NCBI GenBank assembly: GCA_027924025.1
Contig: AP026970.1
Coordinates: 1 to 64,000 of the forward strand
Direction of reading: 5' to 3'
DNA: 64,000 nucleotides
Origin: Comamonadaceae bacterium OS-4
GTDB taxonomy: Bacteria > Pseudomonadota > Gammaproteobacteria > Burkholderiales > Burkholderiaceae_C
How positions within the stretch are numbered: the first letter of the stretch is position 1; each line of letters opens with the position of its first letter. A model generated the notes under the pieces. The model was not told the origin of the DNA. It worked only from the letters and a program-made list of their open reading frames with translations, and made no database searches. The position numbers and the translations under genes are program-made. This document shows positions 20,928-31,013 of this stretch, piece after piece.

Positions 20928-22214
20928 ATGAATTTCGCCAAACGCTTCACGATCCGCAGCACCGCAGCCGCCATGATGGGCCTGGCCCTGGGCACCACCG
21001 GCCTGATGGCCAGCCACGCCGCCAATGCCGGCGAAGTCACCATCTGGGCATGGGACCCGAACTTCAACATCGCCATCATGCAAGAGGCGGCCAAGCGTTA
21101 CACCGCCAAGAACCCCGGCGTGACCTTCAAGATCGTGGACATGGCCAAAGCCGATGTGGAGCAAAAACTGCAAACCACCCTGGCCTCCGGCGTGACCAAG
21201 AACCTACCCGACATCGTGCTGGTCGAAGACTACAACGCCCCCAAGTACCTGCGCTCTTTCCCCGGCGCGTTTGAATCCTTGTCCGGCAAGGTGGACCACA
21301 AGGCATTTGCCAACTACAAGGTCAACCTGATGACCATGGGCGGCAAGGTCTACGGCCTGCCTTTTGATACCGGCACTACCGGCATGTACTACCGCAGCGA
21401 CCTGATCAAGCAGGCCGGCTTCACCGACAAGGACATGCAGAACATCACTTGGGACCGTTACCTGGAAATCGGCAAGCAAGTCGAAGCCAAGACCGGCAAG
21501 AAGATGTTCGCCATGGACCCCCAGGACATCGCCAGCATCCGCATCATGATGCAGTCCGCAGGCCGCTGGTACTTTGACAAAGACGGCAAGCTCGACATCA
21601 AGAACAACCCCGCCCTGAAGGCCGCGCTGGAAACCCAGGTCAAGTTCATGAAGACCGGCGTCTACAAGCCCACCTCCGGCTGGGGCGAGTGGGTCGGCGC
21701 ACTGAACAAGGGTGATGTGGCCTCCGTGATCACCGGCGTGTGGATCACCGGATCTGTGAAAGCGGAAGCCAGCCAGTCCGGCAAATGGGCGGTGGCAGCA
21801 ACACCACGCCTGAATGTGCCTGGCTCCACCAACGCATCCAACCTGGGCGGATCCAGCTGGTATGTGCTGGCCGCTGGCAAAGAAAAAGCGGCTGCGGCCG
21901 ACTTCCTGAACCAGATCTACGCCAAGGATGTGGACTTCTACCAGACCATCCTGCAATCCCGCGGTGCGGTGGGCTCCTTGTTGGCCTCACGCAATGGCAA
22001 GGCTTACTCTGAAGCCGACCCCTTCTTCGGTGGCGACAAGGTATGGCAAAAGTACAGCGACTGGATGAGCAAAGTGCCTAGCGTGAACTACGGCATCTAC
22101 ACCGCCGAAGGTGACGCTGCTGTGGCAGCCCAACTGCCGGGTCTGGCCCAAGGCCTGCCGGTTGAGAAGGCGCTGGAAAACATCCACAACCAGCTCGCCT
22201 CGCAAATCAAGTAA
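20928..22214 (+). CDS. ABC sugar transporter, periplasmic binding protein
   Basis: 428 residues with a signal peptide (MNFAKRFTIRSTAAAMMGLA, cleavage after ANA or nearby) and a mature part starting GEVTIWAWDPNFNIAIMQEA, typical of family 1 (MalE/UgpB-like) binding proteins. It would deliver an oligosaccharide to the two permeases encoded next. Start at the ATG with AGGAAG about 10 bp upstream. First gene of a six-gene operon that includes beta- and alpha-galactosidase-type enzymes, so the ligand is probably a galactose-containing oligosaccharide. Confidence 0.92.
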   Translation: MNFAKRFTIRSTAAAMMGLALGTTGLMASHAANAGEVTIWAWDPNFNIAIMQEAAKRYTAKNPGVTFKIVDMAKADVEQKLQTTLASGVTKNLPDIVLVEDYNAPKYLRSFPGAFESLSGKVDHKAFANYKVNLMTMGGKVYGLPFDTGTTGMYYRSDLIKQAGFTDKDMQNITWDRYLEIGKQVEAKTGKKMFAMDPQDIASIRIMMQSAGRWYFDKDGKLDIKNNPALKAALETQVKFMKTGVYKPTSGWGEWVGALNKGDVASVITGVWITGSVKAEASQSGKWAVAATPRLNVPGSTNASNLGGSSWYVLAAGKEKAAAADFLNQIYAKDVDFYQTILQSRGAVGSLLASRNGKAYSEADPFFGGDKVWQKYSDWMSKVPSVNYGIYTAEGDAAVAAQLPGLAQGLPVEKALENIHNQLASQIK

Positions 22215-22244
22215 GTCACGGCAACACTGCACCCAAGGAGCACC

Positions 22245-23141
22245 ATGGCGTCCAAGCCTACGACCAGCTACCGGCGTTTTTACGACGTCAACGGTTGGCT
22301 ATTTGTTTCCATCGCACTCGGGCTGATCGGGGTCTTCATGGCCTACCCGATCGTCCGCTCGCTGTGGATGTCTCTACACGCCGGACAAGGAACGGTGGTG
22401 GAGTTCGTAGGCGTGGGCAACATCGTGCGTCTGGCCAGTGACCCTGTCTTCCTGAAAGCGCTGCAGAACACCAGCATCTTTCTGGTGATCCAGGTGCCCA
22501 TCATGCTGTTGCTGGCGCTGGTCATGGCCAGCTGCCTCAACATGCCGAACCTGCGCTTTCGCGGGCTGTTGCGTACGGCAGTTTTTCTGCCTTGCGTGAC
22601 CTCGCTGGTGGCGTACTCGGTGGTGTTCAAGAGCATGTTTTCGTATGACGGCCTGGTCAACCACGCGCTGGCGTGGCTGGGCCTCATCGGTGAGCCTATT
22701 CCCTGGCTCAACGACCCGTTCTGGTCCAAGGTGGTCATCATCATCGCCATCACTTGGCGCTGGACCGGCTACAACATGATCTTCTATCTCGCGGCCATGC
22801 AGAACATCGACAAGTCGATCTACGAGGCTGCCCGTATCGATGGCATCTCGGCCTACCGCCGCTTTGTCTCCATCACTATCCCGAATCTGAAGCCGGTGAT
22901 TCTGTTCACCACGGTGACCTCTACCATCGGCACCCTGCAGTTGTTTGATGAACCCATGAACATCACCACCGTGGGCACCGTGTTCTCCGACAACACGCTC
23001 ACGCTGTCCATGTACATCTACAACCTGTCGTTCAAGTTTGTGCCCAACTTCGGCTATGCCGCCACGGTGTCTTACGTCATCGTGTTGCTGGTTGCCGCAC
23101 TGGCCGCCATCCAGTTTTATGCCGCCCGGGAGCGCAACTGA
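22245..23141 (+). CDS. ABC sugar transporter permease, MalF type
   Basis: 298 residues with six predicted membrane helices and the EAA loop EAARIDGISAYRRFVSITIP that contacts the ATPase. Lies 30 bp after the binding-protein gene and 1 bp before the second permease. Acts in the inner membrane as half of the translocation pore. Confidence 0.93.
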   Translation: MASKPTTSYRRFYDVNGWLFVSIALGLIGVFMAYPIVRSLWMSLHAGQGTVVEFVGVGNIVRLASDPVFLKALQNTSIFLVIQVPIMLLLALVMASCLNMPNLRFRGLLRTAVFLPCVTSLVAYSVVFKSMFSYDGLVNHALAWLGLIGEPIPWLNDPFWSKVVIIIAITWRWTGYNMIFYLAAMQNIDKSIYEAARIDGISAYRRFVSITIPNLKPVILFTTVTSTIGTLQLFDEPMNITTVGTVFSDNTLTLSMYIYNLSFKFVPNFGYAATVSYVIVLLVAALAAIQFYAARERN

Positions 23142-23142
23142 C

Positions 23143-23961
23143 ATGACCAACTGGGCTGAAAAATTCCGCATGGCCGGCGTCTACCTCTTTCTGGGGGTGA
23201 TGGCCTTTGTCTCCTTGTTCCCCTTCGCCTGGATGGTCATCAGCTCCACCAACGCGTCGGTGGATGTGACCAAGGGCAAATTCACCTTCGGCAGCGCGCT
23301 GCTGGAGAACTTCGAAAAACTCAACAAGAGCTTTGACGTGGCCCAGGTCTTCTGGAACTCCGGAAAAATCGCCATCATCGGCGGCTTCTTCACGCTGCTC
23401 ATCTCGTCCCTGGCGGGCTACGGCTTTGAAGTGTTCAGCTCCAAAGCCCGTGAACGCCTGTACAACGGCATGCTGCTCACGTTGATGGTGCCGTTCGCCG
23501 CGCTGATGATTCCGCTGTTCATCCTGATGGCGCAGTTTGACTTGCTGGACACGCACCTCGCCGTCATCCTGCCGGCGCTGGCCTCGGCTTACATCATCTT
23601 TTACTTCCGCCAGAGCACCAAAGCCTTCCCGCCCGAGCTGCGCGAAGCCGCGCGCCTGGACGGCCTCAAAGAGTGGCAAATCTTCCTGTTTGTGTATGTG
23701 CCGGTGATGCGCTCCACCTATGCGGCGGCCTTCATCATCGTGTTCATGGCGGCGTGGAACAACTTCCTCTGGCCCCTCATCGTGCTGCAGTCCCCCGAGC
23801 TCAAAACCATCACTCTGGTGTTGTCCTCCCTGGGCTCGGCTTACTTCCCTGACTTCGGCGTGATCATGCTGGCGGCCATGCTGGCCACCCTGCCCACCCT
23901 GGTCGTCTTCTTCGCAATGCAACGGCAGTTCGTACAGGGCATGCTGGGCTCCGTCAAATAA
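23143..23961 (+). CDS. ABC sugar transporter permease, MalG type
   Basis: 272 residues with six predicted membrane helices. The EAA loop is REAARLDGLKEWQIFLFVYV. The start ATG at 23143 lies 1 bp after the first permease stop; the open frame extends upstream only as a shadow of that gene. It pairs with the MalF-type subunit. Confidence 0.93.
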   Translation: MTNWAEKFRMAGVYLFLGVMAFVSLFPFAWMVISSTNASVDVTKGKFTFGSALLENFEKLNKSFDVAQVFWNSGKIAIIGGFFTLLISSLAGYGFEVFSSKARERLYNGMLLTLMVPFAALMIPLFILMAQFDLLDTHLAVILPALASAYIIFYFRQSTKAFPPELREAARLDGLKEWQIFLFVYVPVMRSTYAAAFIIVFMAAWNNFLWPLIVLQSPELKTITLVLSSLGSAYFPDFGVIMLAAMLATLPTLVVFFAMQRQFVQGMLGSVK

Positions 23962-23971
23962 GGTTTTTCAC

Positions 23972-26218
23972 ATGCGTACCGTTACCAAGCTCGTCTCGGG
24001 CTGGACCTTTCACACCTCTTTTTCGTCTGAACTGATCGCTGGAACTGCTGCCGGCGAGGCTGTGCGCCTGCCGCACAACGCCGTCGACATGGACATGACC
24101 TACTTCGACGAGCGCTGCTTTCAAAAGGAATTTGCCTACCAGTACACCCTGGCCTGGCAACCCGCTTTTGCCGGTCGCGAAGTGGCCCTGCGCTTTGACG
24201 GCGCCATGGCCAACAGCGTGGTCTGGGTCAACGGCCAGCAAGTAGCCGCGCACAAAGACGGCTACACACCTTTCAGCGCCCGCCTCACCGGTCTGCTGAA
24301 AGAGGGCGACAACCTCATCACCGTGAAGGTGGACGGCAGCGAGAACCCCGAGATTCCTCCCTTCGGCGGCCAGATCGATTACCTGACCTACGCCGGCATT
24401 TACCGCGATGTGTGGCTGCAAGTGTCCGACGCGGTGTCGATTGCCAACCTCAAGGTCGAAACCGCTAACGAACTGAGCGACGCCAAAGGCGTCACCGTCA
24501 AAGGCTTTCTGGCCAACCCCACCCAAGCGGCCTTCACCGGCACCGCGCTGGTGGAGCTATGCACTTTGGATGGCGCCGTGCTGCACCAGCAAACCGTGGA
24601 TGTGTCGGGCGCGGAGTTCAGCGCTTCGTTTGAATCACTGGCCGGCCTCGCACTGTGGGCGCTGGACAGCCCTGTGTTGTATGTGGCCCGTGTCACGCTG
24701 AACACCAGCGCCGGCAGCGACCAGCACAGCACCCGCTTCGGCTTCCGCACTGCGCGCTTCACCACCGAGGGCTTTTTCCTCAACGGCGAGCCGCTCAAAA
24801 TCCGTGGCCTCAACCGCCACCAGAGCTACCCCTACGTGGGCTACGCCATGGGCCAGCGCGCCCAGGCTAAAGACGCCGACGTCATGAAAGACGTGCTCAA
24901 GTGCAACCTGGTGCGCACCTCGCACTACCCGCAGTCCACCTACTTTCTGGACCGGTGCGACGAGATCGGTCTGCTGGTGTTTGAAGAGATTCCGGGCTGG
25001 CAGCACATTGGCGGCCAGGCTTGGCAGGACGAGTCGGTGGAGAACGTGCGCCGCATGGTCGAGCGCGACTGGAACCACCCCTCCATCATCATCTGGGGCG
25101 TGCGCATCAACGAGTCGCAAGACAACCACGACTTCTACACCCGCACCAACGCGATGGCCCGCAGCCTCGACAGCACCCGCCAGACCGGTGGCGTGCGTTA
25201 CATCGAAAACAGCGAGCTGCTGGAAGACGTGTACACCGTGAACGACTTCTGCCACGTGGCCCCCCCGGAGTGGATGAAGGGTGTTGCCCCCACCCCGCTG
25301 CGCCAGCCCCGCCAGGTGACCGGCCTGGCCCACGAGGTGCCCTACCTGGTGACCGAGTTCAACGGCCACATGTACCCCACCAAGCGCATCGACCCCGAAG
25401 ACCGCCAGGCCGAGCATGTGCGCCGGCATCTGGACGTGCTCAACAAGGCCTACGAGAACCCCGTCATCAGCGGCGCCATCGGCTGGTGCATGTTTGACTA
25501 CAACACCCACAAAGACTTCGGCGCGGGCGACCGCATCTGCCACCACGGGGTGATGGACATCTTCCGCGAGCCCAAGTTCGCCGCCTGGGGCTACACCAGC
25601 CAGTGCAGCCCTACTGAGCAAGTCGTGCTGCAACCCGTGACCTACTGGGCCCGGGGCGAGAAAGACCGCTGCGAAGTACTGCCCCTGATCGTGCTCACCA
25701 ACTGCGACTACGTAGAACTGCAAGTAGGCGACTTCGCGCCCAAGCGCGCTGAGCCTGACCGCGCGCTATACCCGCACCTGCCGCATGCACCGGTGATTTT
25801 TGACAGCCGCCACGTCAACATGAACGACCTCGGCGCCTGGGGCATGCTGTGGCGCGATGCCACGGTGACGGGCTATATCAACGGCAAAGCAGTTTCTACC
25901 GTCAAGCTCTCGGGCAACCCGGTGCCCACCACCCTGCAAGTGGAAGTGGACGACACGCAATTGCACGCCCATGAGAAAGACGCCACCCGCGTCATCGTGC
26001 GCGCGCTGGACCAAGCGGGCCGCCTGCTGCCGTTTATGGACGACGTGGTGCATGTGCAAGTCACCGGCGCTGCCAAGCTGCTGGGCCCCGATTTGCTCAC
26101 GCTCAAGGGCGGCACTACCGGCTTCTGGCTGGAAACCACCGGTGCGGTGGGCGACATCACCCTGCGCGTATCCACCCGCCGCATGGGCGAGCAGCGCGTG
26201 ACGCTGCAAGCTGCGTAA
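23972..26218 (+). CDS. Glycoside hydrolase family 2 (beta-galactosidase-like)
   Basis: 748 residues, cytosolic, no signal peptide. Order: N-terminal sugar-binding jelly roll (FDGAMANSVVWVNGQQVAAH), an immunoglobulin-like domain, a TIM barrel with the acid/base region IIIWGVRINESQDN and the nucleophile region YLVTEFNGHMYPTK, then a C-terminal beta domain. The family usually shows WS-x-GNE at the acid/base site; here it is WGVRINE. Cytosolic location after ABC import fits cleavage of imported beta-galactosides, but beta-glucuronidase or beta-mannosidase activity is not excluded. It sits between the permease and ATPase genes. Confidence 0.85.
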   Translation: MRTVTKLVSGWTFHTSFSSELIAGTAAGEAVRLPHNAVDMDMTYFDERCFQKEFAYQYTLAWQPAFAGREVALRFDGAMANSVVWVNGQQVAAHKDGYTPFSARLTGLLKEGDNLITVKVDGSENPEIPPFGGQIDYLTYAGIYRDVWLQVSDAVSIANLKVETANELSDAKGVTVKGFLANPTQAAFTGTALVELCTLDGAVLHQQTVDVSGAEFSASFESLAGLALWALDSPVLYVARVTLNTSAGSDQHSTRFGFRTARFTTEGFFLNGEPLKIRGLNRHQSYPYVGYAMGQRAQAKDADVMKDVLKCNLVRTSHYPQSTYFLDRCDEIGLLVFEEIPGWQHIGGQAWQDESVENVRRMVERDWNHPSIIIWGVRINESQDNHDFYTRTNAMARSLDSTRQTGGVRYIENSELLEDVYTVNDFCHVAPPEWMKGVAPTPLRQPRQVTGLAHEVPYLVTEFNGHMYPTKRIDPEDRQAEHVRRHLDVLNKAYENPVISGAIGWCMFDYNTHKDFGAGDRICHHGVMDIFREPKFAAWGYTSQCSPTEQVVLQPVTYWARGEKDRCEVLPLIVLTNCDYVELQVGDFAPKRAEPDRALYPHLPHAPVIFDSRHVNMNDLGAWGMLWRDATVTGYINGKAVSTVKLSGNPVPTTLQVEVDDTQLHAHEKDATRVIVRALDQAGRLLPFMDDVVHVQVTGAAKLLGPDLLTLKGGTTGFWLETTGAVGDITLRVSTRRMGEQRVTLQAA

Positions 26219-26244
26219 ATTACTGAGTCGACGAGGAATAGAAC

Positions 26245-27345
26245 ATGGCAGACGTCAAACTCACCCAGGTCCGCAAATCATTCGGCGAGATCGACATCAT
26301 CCGGGGCGTGGACCTCGATATCAAACACGGCGAATTCGTCGTGTTCGTGGGCCCCTCGGGCTGCGGCAAGTCCACGTTACTGCGCGCCATCTCGGGCCTG
26401 GAAGACATCACCAGCGGCGAGCTGCGCATCGGCGACCAGGTCATGAACCATGTGGACCCGTCCAAGCGCGGCATTGCCATGGTGTTCCAAAGCTACGCGC
26501 TCTACCCCCACATGACCGTGCGCGAAAACATGGGCTTTGCCCTCAAGCACGCCGGTGTGGCCAAAGACGTGGTCAAGAGCAAGGTGGACGCCGCCGCCAA
26601 GATTCTGGGCCTGGAGCCGCTGATGGACCGCAAGCCCAAGGCCCTGTCGGGCGGGCAACGCCAGCGCGTAGCCATCGGCCGCGCCATCGTGCGCGACCCG
26701 CAAGTGTTCTTGTTTGACGAGCCACTCTCCAACCTCGACGCCGAGCTACGCGTGCACATGCGCATCGAAATTGCGCGCCTGCACCGCGAGTTGGGCAGCA
26801 CCATCATTTATGTGACGCACGACCAAGTGGAGGCCATGACCCTGGCTGACAAAATCGTGGTGCTGCGCGCCGGTGTGGTGGAGCAAGTGGGTGCGCCGCT
26901 GGAGCTGTATGACAACCCGGCCAACACCTTTGTGGCCGGCTTCATCGGCTCGCCGCGCATGAACTTCTTTGAAGGCAAGGTCACCGGTCACGCCCTCGTG
27001 AACGGCGGCAACGGCTGCCAGATCAGCCTCAACGGTTTTGACAACACGACCATCCAACTGCCCCTGGGCGGCTCCTTGCCGGCCGTGGGTAGCGAGGTGT
27101 CGGTGGGTGTGCGGCCTGAGCACTTCCAGGAGCAGGGCGATACCGTCCTGCCCGTCACCATCGACATGCTGGAACACCTGGGCGGCGAGACCTTTACCTA
27201 CGCTCGCTCCAGCGGCGGCGTGATGGTGGTCATCGAGAGCAAAAACGGCCGCGAGCTGCGCTCCGGCCAGGCCATGGAAGCCCGCTTTGATGCTACAAAA
27301 GCCTTGTTGTTCGACAAGAGCGGCGCCCGCATTTACGGCTCATGA
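26245..27345 (+). CDS. ABC sugar transporter ATPase, MalK/UgpC type
   Basis: 366 residues. Walker [16 protein letters not shown]-loop [12 protein letters not shown], signature [15 protein letters not shown], Walker [13 protein letters not shown] and H-loop [11 protein letters not shown] are all intact. A C-terminal TOBE-type regulatory domain follows (VGVRPEHF). Energises the importer encoded by the three upstream transport genes. A GAGGAA ribosome-binding site precedes the ATG. Overlaps the next gene by ATGA. Confidence 0.95.
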   Translation: MADVKLTQVRKSFGEIDIIRGVDLDIKHGEFVVFVGPSGCGKSTLLRAISGLEDITSGELRIGDQVMNHVDPSKRGIAMVFQSYALYPHMTVRENMGFALKHAGVAKDVVKSKVDAAAKILGLEPLMDRKPKALSGGQRQRVAIGRAIVRDPQVFLFDEPLSNLDAELRVHMRIEIARLHRELGSTIIYVTHDQVEAMTLADKIVVLRAGVVEQVGAPLELYDNPANTFVAGFIGSPRMNFFEGKVTGHALVNGGNGCQISLNGFDNTTIQLPLGGSLPAVGSEVSVGVRPEHFQEQGDTVLPVTIDMLEHLGGETFTYARSSGGVMVVIESKNGRELRSGQAMEARFDATKALLFDKSGARIYGS

Positions 27346-29528
27346 GCACCCACGCACCCGAGGCTTCTGCCACCTTCACCACATTGCATGGCACCCACAC
27401 CAGCGTGGTGCTGGAGGTGCGCCCGGGTGAGGCGCCGCTGTGGCGCTACTGGGGCCCCCGCCTGCCGGACAACTGTGTGCCCCTGGCTCCGCTGCGCGAC
27501 GGCCGGGCCATCCCGCCCAGCAGCATGGAGTTCGACCAGCCGCTGACCGTGGCCCCCACTTTTGGGGTGGGCTGGTACATGCAAAGCGCCTTGCTAGCCC
27601 ACCGCAGCGGTCAGCAGTTTGCGCAACAGTTCAGCCACTGCGAGGTGGAAACGCTGCTCACCGGCAAACGCATTGCCATCGTTCTTACCGACAGCGTGGC
27701 GCAACTGCGCGCTACGCTGCACATGGCGCTGGACGCGCACGATGTGCTGCAGCTCAGCACCACCCTGGTGAACGACGGGGCCGATGTGCTGGACGTGCAT
27801 TGGCTGGCCGCAGGCACCGTGCCGCTGCCCGGCAACGCCCAGGCGGTGCGCTCTTACACCGGACAGTGGGCCAACGAATTTCAGTTGCAGGTGGATTCCC
27901 TTTCGCGCAGCACCTGGCAGCGCGAGAACCGGCGCGGCCGCACCTCGCACGACAGCTTTCCCGGTGCCGTAGTCACCACGCCCGGCAGCACCGAACACGT
28001 GGGCACGGTGTATGGCGCGCACCTGGCGTGGTCGGGCAACCACCGCCAGGCCATCGAGTGGCTGCACGACGGGCAATACCAATGGCAAATGGGCGAATGG
28101 CTGGCCCCCGGCGAAGTGCGCCTGGCGGCAGGCGAGCGCCTGCAAACGCCCACCCTGTTTGCCAGCTGCTCGGTGCAGGGCCTGAACGGCCTGGCAGCCA
28201 ACTTCCACGCCACGGTGCGCAGCCGCCTGCCTTGGCCCGGTGGCCGCATGCGCCCGCGCCCGGTGCACCTCAACACGTGGGAGGCGGTGTACTTTGACCA
28301 CCGCACCGACGACATCAACGCACTGGCCGAAGCCGCCGCCAGCGTGGGCGTGGAGCGCTTTGTGCTCGACGACGGCTGGTTCCAGGGCCGCCACAGCGAC
28401 CGCGCCGCCCTGGGCGACTGGTGGCCCGACCCCGCCAAATACCCCGACGGCCTGCAACCCCTGGCCCGCCACGTAAACCAGCTGGGTATGGAGTTCGGCC
28501 TGTGGTTTGAACCCGAAATGGTCAACCCCGACAGCCAGCTCTTCCGCACCCACCCCGACTGGGCGCTGCAGCTCGAAGGCCGCCCCCTGCTCACCATGCG
28601 TAACCAACTGGTGCTGGACGTGGCCCGCCCCGAGGTGGCCGACTACCTGTTTGCCAAGCTGCATGCGCTGCTGAGCAACGTGCCGATTGCCTACCTCAAG
28701 TGGGACATGAACCGCGACCTCACCACCGCCGGCGACGCGCTGGGCCGCCCCGCCTACCGCCGCTTTGTGCACGCGCTGTATGCGCTGGTGGACCGGGTGC
28801 GCGCTGCCCACCCGCAGCTGGAGATTGAAAGCTGTGCGTCGGGTGGCGCGCGGCTGGACATGGGCGTGCTCGCCCACACCCACCGCGTCTGGACCAGCGA
28901 CTGCAACGACGCACTCTCGCGCGTGGCCATCCAGCGTGGCGCGCTACAGTTTTTGCCGCCCGAGATTCTGGGCGCTCACATCGGCCCCGCGCCCGCGCAC
29001 ACCACCGGCCGCAGCCAGAGCCTGAACTTCCGTGCCGGTGTGGCTATCAGCGGGCACCTCGGCATTGAGGCCGACGTGCGCCACATGAGCGATGAGGACC
29101 GCATGGCCCTGGGCCGCTGGGTGGGCATGTACAAACAGCTGCGCAACCGCCTGCACACCGGCCAGGTGTGGCTGGGCGGAGATGACCAAGGGGGCGGCGA
29201 CGGCGTGGTCTGGCAAGCCCATGGCGACGCCGGTGCCAGCGAAATTCTGCTGCTGGTGTACCGCACCGCGCCCACCACCCACCGCAACACGCCGCCCTTG
29301 CGCCTGCCCATGCTGCGCCCGGCGGCGCACTACACCATTGAGCGGCTGGACCCGACCCCACCCGAGTGGACCAGCAGCCCGCTCAACGACGCGGCGCTGG
29401 CCGCTGGTGCCCAAGCTGCCCTGCCACCCACCGCCCACGGCGCGTGGCTGGCCGCAGTAGGCCTGCCGCTGCCACGCATGGTTGCGGAAAGCGCGCTGAT
29501 CTACCGGCTGCGATTTATCCCGCAGTAG
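27342..29528 (+). CDS. Alpha-galactosidase, glycoside hydrolase family 36
   Basis: 728 residues with the GH36 layout: N-terminal beta-supersandwich, TIM barrel and C-terminal beta domain. The nucleophile Asp lies in [10 protein letters not shown] and the acid/base Asp in [23 protein letters not shown] and [13 protein letters not shown] are further family blocks. It hydrolyses alpha-1,6-galactosides such as melibiose and raffinose. It is translationally coupled to the ATPase gene. Presence of both alpha- and beta-galactosidase-type enzymes suggests a substrate with both linkages or a broad galactoside diet. Confidence 0.93.
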   Translation: MSTHAPEASATFTTLHGTHTSVVLEVRPGEAPLWRYWGPRLPDNCVPLAPLRDGRAIPPSSMEFDQPLTVAPTFGVGWYMQSALLAHRSGQQFAQQFSHCEVETLLTGKRIAIVLTDSVAQLRATLHMALDAHDVLQLSTTLVNDGADVLDVHWLAAGTVPLPGNAQAVRSYTGQWANEFQLQVDSLSRSTWQRENRRGRTSHDSFPGAVVTTPGSTEHVGTVYGAHLAWSGNHRQAIEWLHDGQYQWQMGEWLAPGEVRLAAGERLQTPTLFASCSVQGLNGLAANFHATVRSRLPWPGGRMRPRPVHLNTWEAVYFDHRTDDINALAEAAASVGVERFVLDDGWFQGRHSDRAALGDWWPDPAKYPDGLQPLARHVNQLGMEFGLWFEPEMVNPDSQLFRTHPDWALQLEGRPLLTMRNQLVLDVARPEVADYLFAKLHALLSNVPIAYLKWDMNRDLTTAGDALGRPAYRRFVHALYALVDRVRAAHPQLEIESCASGGARLDMGVLAHTHRVWTSDCNDALSRVAIQRGALQFLPPEILGAHIGPAPAHTTGRSQSLNFRAGVAISGHLGIEADVRHMSDEDRMALGRWVGMYKQLRNRLHTGQVWLGGDDQGGGDGVVWQAHGDAGASEILLLVYRTAPTTHRNTPPLRLPMLRPAAHYTIERLDPTPPEWTSSPLNDAALAAGAQAALPPTAHGAWLAAVGLPLPRMVAESALIYRLRFIPQ

Positions 29529-29587
29529 ACCGGGTTGGCGCGAGGCGGCGACAATCCGCAGGAACCCACCACCCCTGAGGCCCCCGC

Positions 29588-29914
29588 ATGAAAACACTTG
29601 TCGCCAACATCGCCCTCGCCCTCACCATGTCCTTGGGGGCCCTCACGGCCCAGGCCAAAGACGTCATCATCGATGTGCGCAGCCCGCAAGAATTTGCCGC
29701 CGGGCATGTGGAGGGCGCCATCAACATCGAGCACGGCAACATCGCTCAAGAGATTGCCAAAGCCGGCGTGGGCAAAGACGACACCGTGCTGCTGTACTGC
29801 CAGAGTGGCCGGCGCAGCAGCATTGCGCTGGACACACTCAAGGGCCTAGGCTTTAGCAAAGCCGAGAACGTGGGCGGCATCGAGCAGGCCCGCAAGACCC
29901 TGGCCAAAAAGTAA
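29588..29914 (+). CDS. Periplasmic single-domain rhodanese
   Basis: 108 residues with a signal peptide (MKTLVANIALALTMSLGALTAQA) and one rhodanese domain: DVIIDVRSPQEFAAGHVEGA and the active-site loop YCQSGRRS with catalytic Cys. Such proteins transfer sulfane sulfur, or serve in envelope sulfur chemistry. It is 59 bp after the alpha-galactosidase gene, probably a separate transcription unit or a read-through passenger. Confidence 0.88.
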   Translation: MKTLVANIALALTMSLGALTAQAKDVIIDVRSPQEFAAGHVEGAINIEHGNIAQEIAKAGVGKDDTVLLYCQSGRRSSIALDTLKGLGFSKAENVGGIEQARKTLAKK

Positions 29915-29938
29915 GGCCACGTCTCGTCTAAGCCCTGC

Positions 29939-30943
29939 TCAGGGCGCGATGTCTGCGGTGAAGGTTCGCAAGCTGTAGCCACCGCCCGGCATTCCCCGGC
30001 ACAGTGGCGCGCTCCAGGCGCCGGTGAGCACGAAACCCTTGGCAGTCCAAGCCCAGTCGTAACCGGCGCCGCAGTCATTCACACCACGGCCTTTTTCATA
30101 CGAGGCAAAGCGACCATCGGCAACGCTGAGGTTCATCACATAGTCGCTGGTCTTGCCCTGCGGCAAAGGCAACTCTAAGCGCTTGGCCGCATATGGCGGC
30201 TTGCTGTTGGCCAGCCAAACGCCGCTCCCGCCTTGGTAAGCCCCCCGCCCGCATTCGCGCATCACCAGCACCTGCGTGCTCGACACACGCACGAGCGAGG
30301 TGTCAGGGCCACTGTCGTCAGGCAAGTCGTCCCAACAGTCCCGCGGCGTGATGGATTTCAAAATGGGCTGCAACAGCGCTTCATCTGCCTTGCTGGTTTT
30401 GGGCAAAGTGGCGGCCTGCACCTTTGGCGCCGACACCGCGGGTAACACGGTGGCCTCAGGCTTCTTGCCTTTGCGAACCAGCGCACCCGGTGTGCCCACA
30501 CGGCCCTGCACATCGTCCATCTTGAGCAGTGCCGCATGGCTGCCCGCCAAGGACAACTCCCACCGTTTGGCGCCATCTGCAAGCGTGAGTGTTTGCCCGG
30601 CCAGCACATACGCCAGCAACTGCCGGGTCTGGGCCGGGCTCAGGTCTTGCCCGCGGGAGATGCCCTTCAAGATGGTCGTACCGAGACGCAAGCCCAGCTG
30701 TTTGGGGTCTTCGCTTTCATCCATGTCCACCTGCACGCGCACTGGCGCATCCGGGCCTGCGTCGCGCGACAACCAAAGCGCCACAGGCGCGGAGTCCGAT
30801 TCCTCGCTTTGGTAAGCGACGGCTTCACAGTGGCGCGTGTTGTCGCAGGCCACTGCCCAGTCTTTGAAGGCAAAGACTTGGGCGTGCGCCACGCCAGAGA
30901 GCGCGAGTGCTGACAATGCAGCCCATGTTTTCAAGACAGGCAT
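29939..30943 (-). CDS. DUF1176 family secreted protein
   Basis: 334 residues with a signal peptide (MPVLKTWAALSALALSGVAHA) and a mature part starting QVFAFKDWAVACDNTRHCEA. I recognise the DUF1176 type by this start, by paired cysteines (CDNTRHC; DCWDD; RECGRG; NDCGAG; CRGMPGGG) and by the closing GGYSLRTFTADIAP. Function unknown, probably periplasmic with disulfides. An earlier in-frame ATG at 30970 would add nine residues; neither start has a clear ribosome-binding site. Confidence 0.75.
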   Translation of the reverse strand: MPVLKTWAALSALALSGVAHAQVFAFKDWAVACDNTRHCEAVAYQSEESDSAPVALWLSRDAGPDAPVRVQVDMDESEDPKQLGLRLGTTILKGISRGQDLSPAQTRQLLAYVLAGQTLTLADGAKRWELSLAGSHAALLKMDDVQGRVGTPGALVRKGKKPEATVLPAVSAPKVQAATLPKTSKADEALLQPILKSITPRDCWDDLPDDSGPDTSLVRVSSTQVLVMRECGRGAYQGGSGVWLANSKPPYAAKRLELPLPQGKTSDYVMNLSVADGRFASYEKGRGVNDCGAGYDWAWTAKGFVLTGAWSAPLCRGMPGGGYSLRTFTADIAP

Positions 30944-31013
30944 GGTGAGATGAGGAGGAAGCCGGGCCATAGATTGACGAGAATACTGCAGCAATGCCCT
31001 TGAGGATCTCCCC

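Noticed and set aside
27594..28883. Minus-strand open frame of 429 codons opposite the alpha-galactosidase gene
   Set aside because: High-GC shadow; the plus frame has GH36 catalytic motifs and ATGA coupling to its upstream neighbour.
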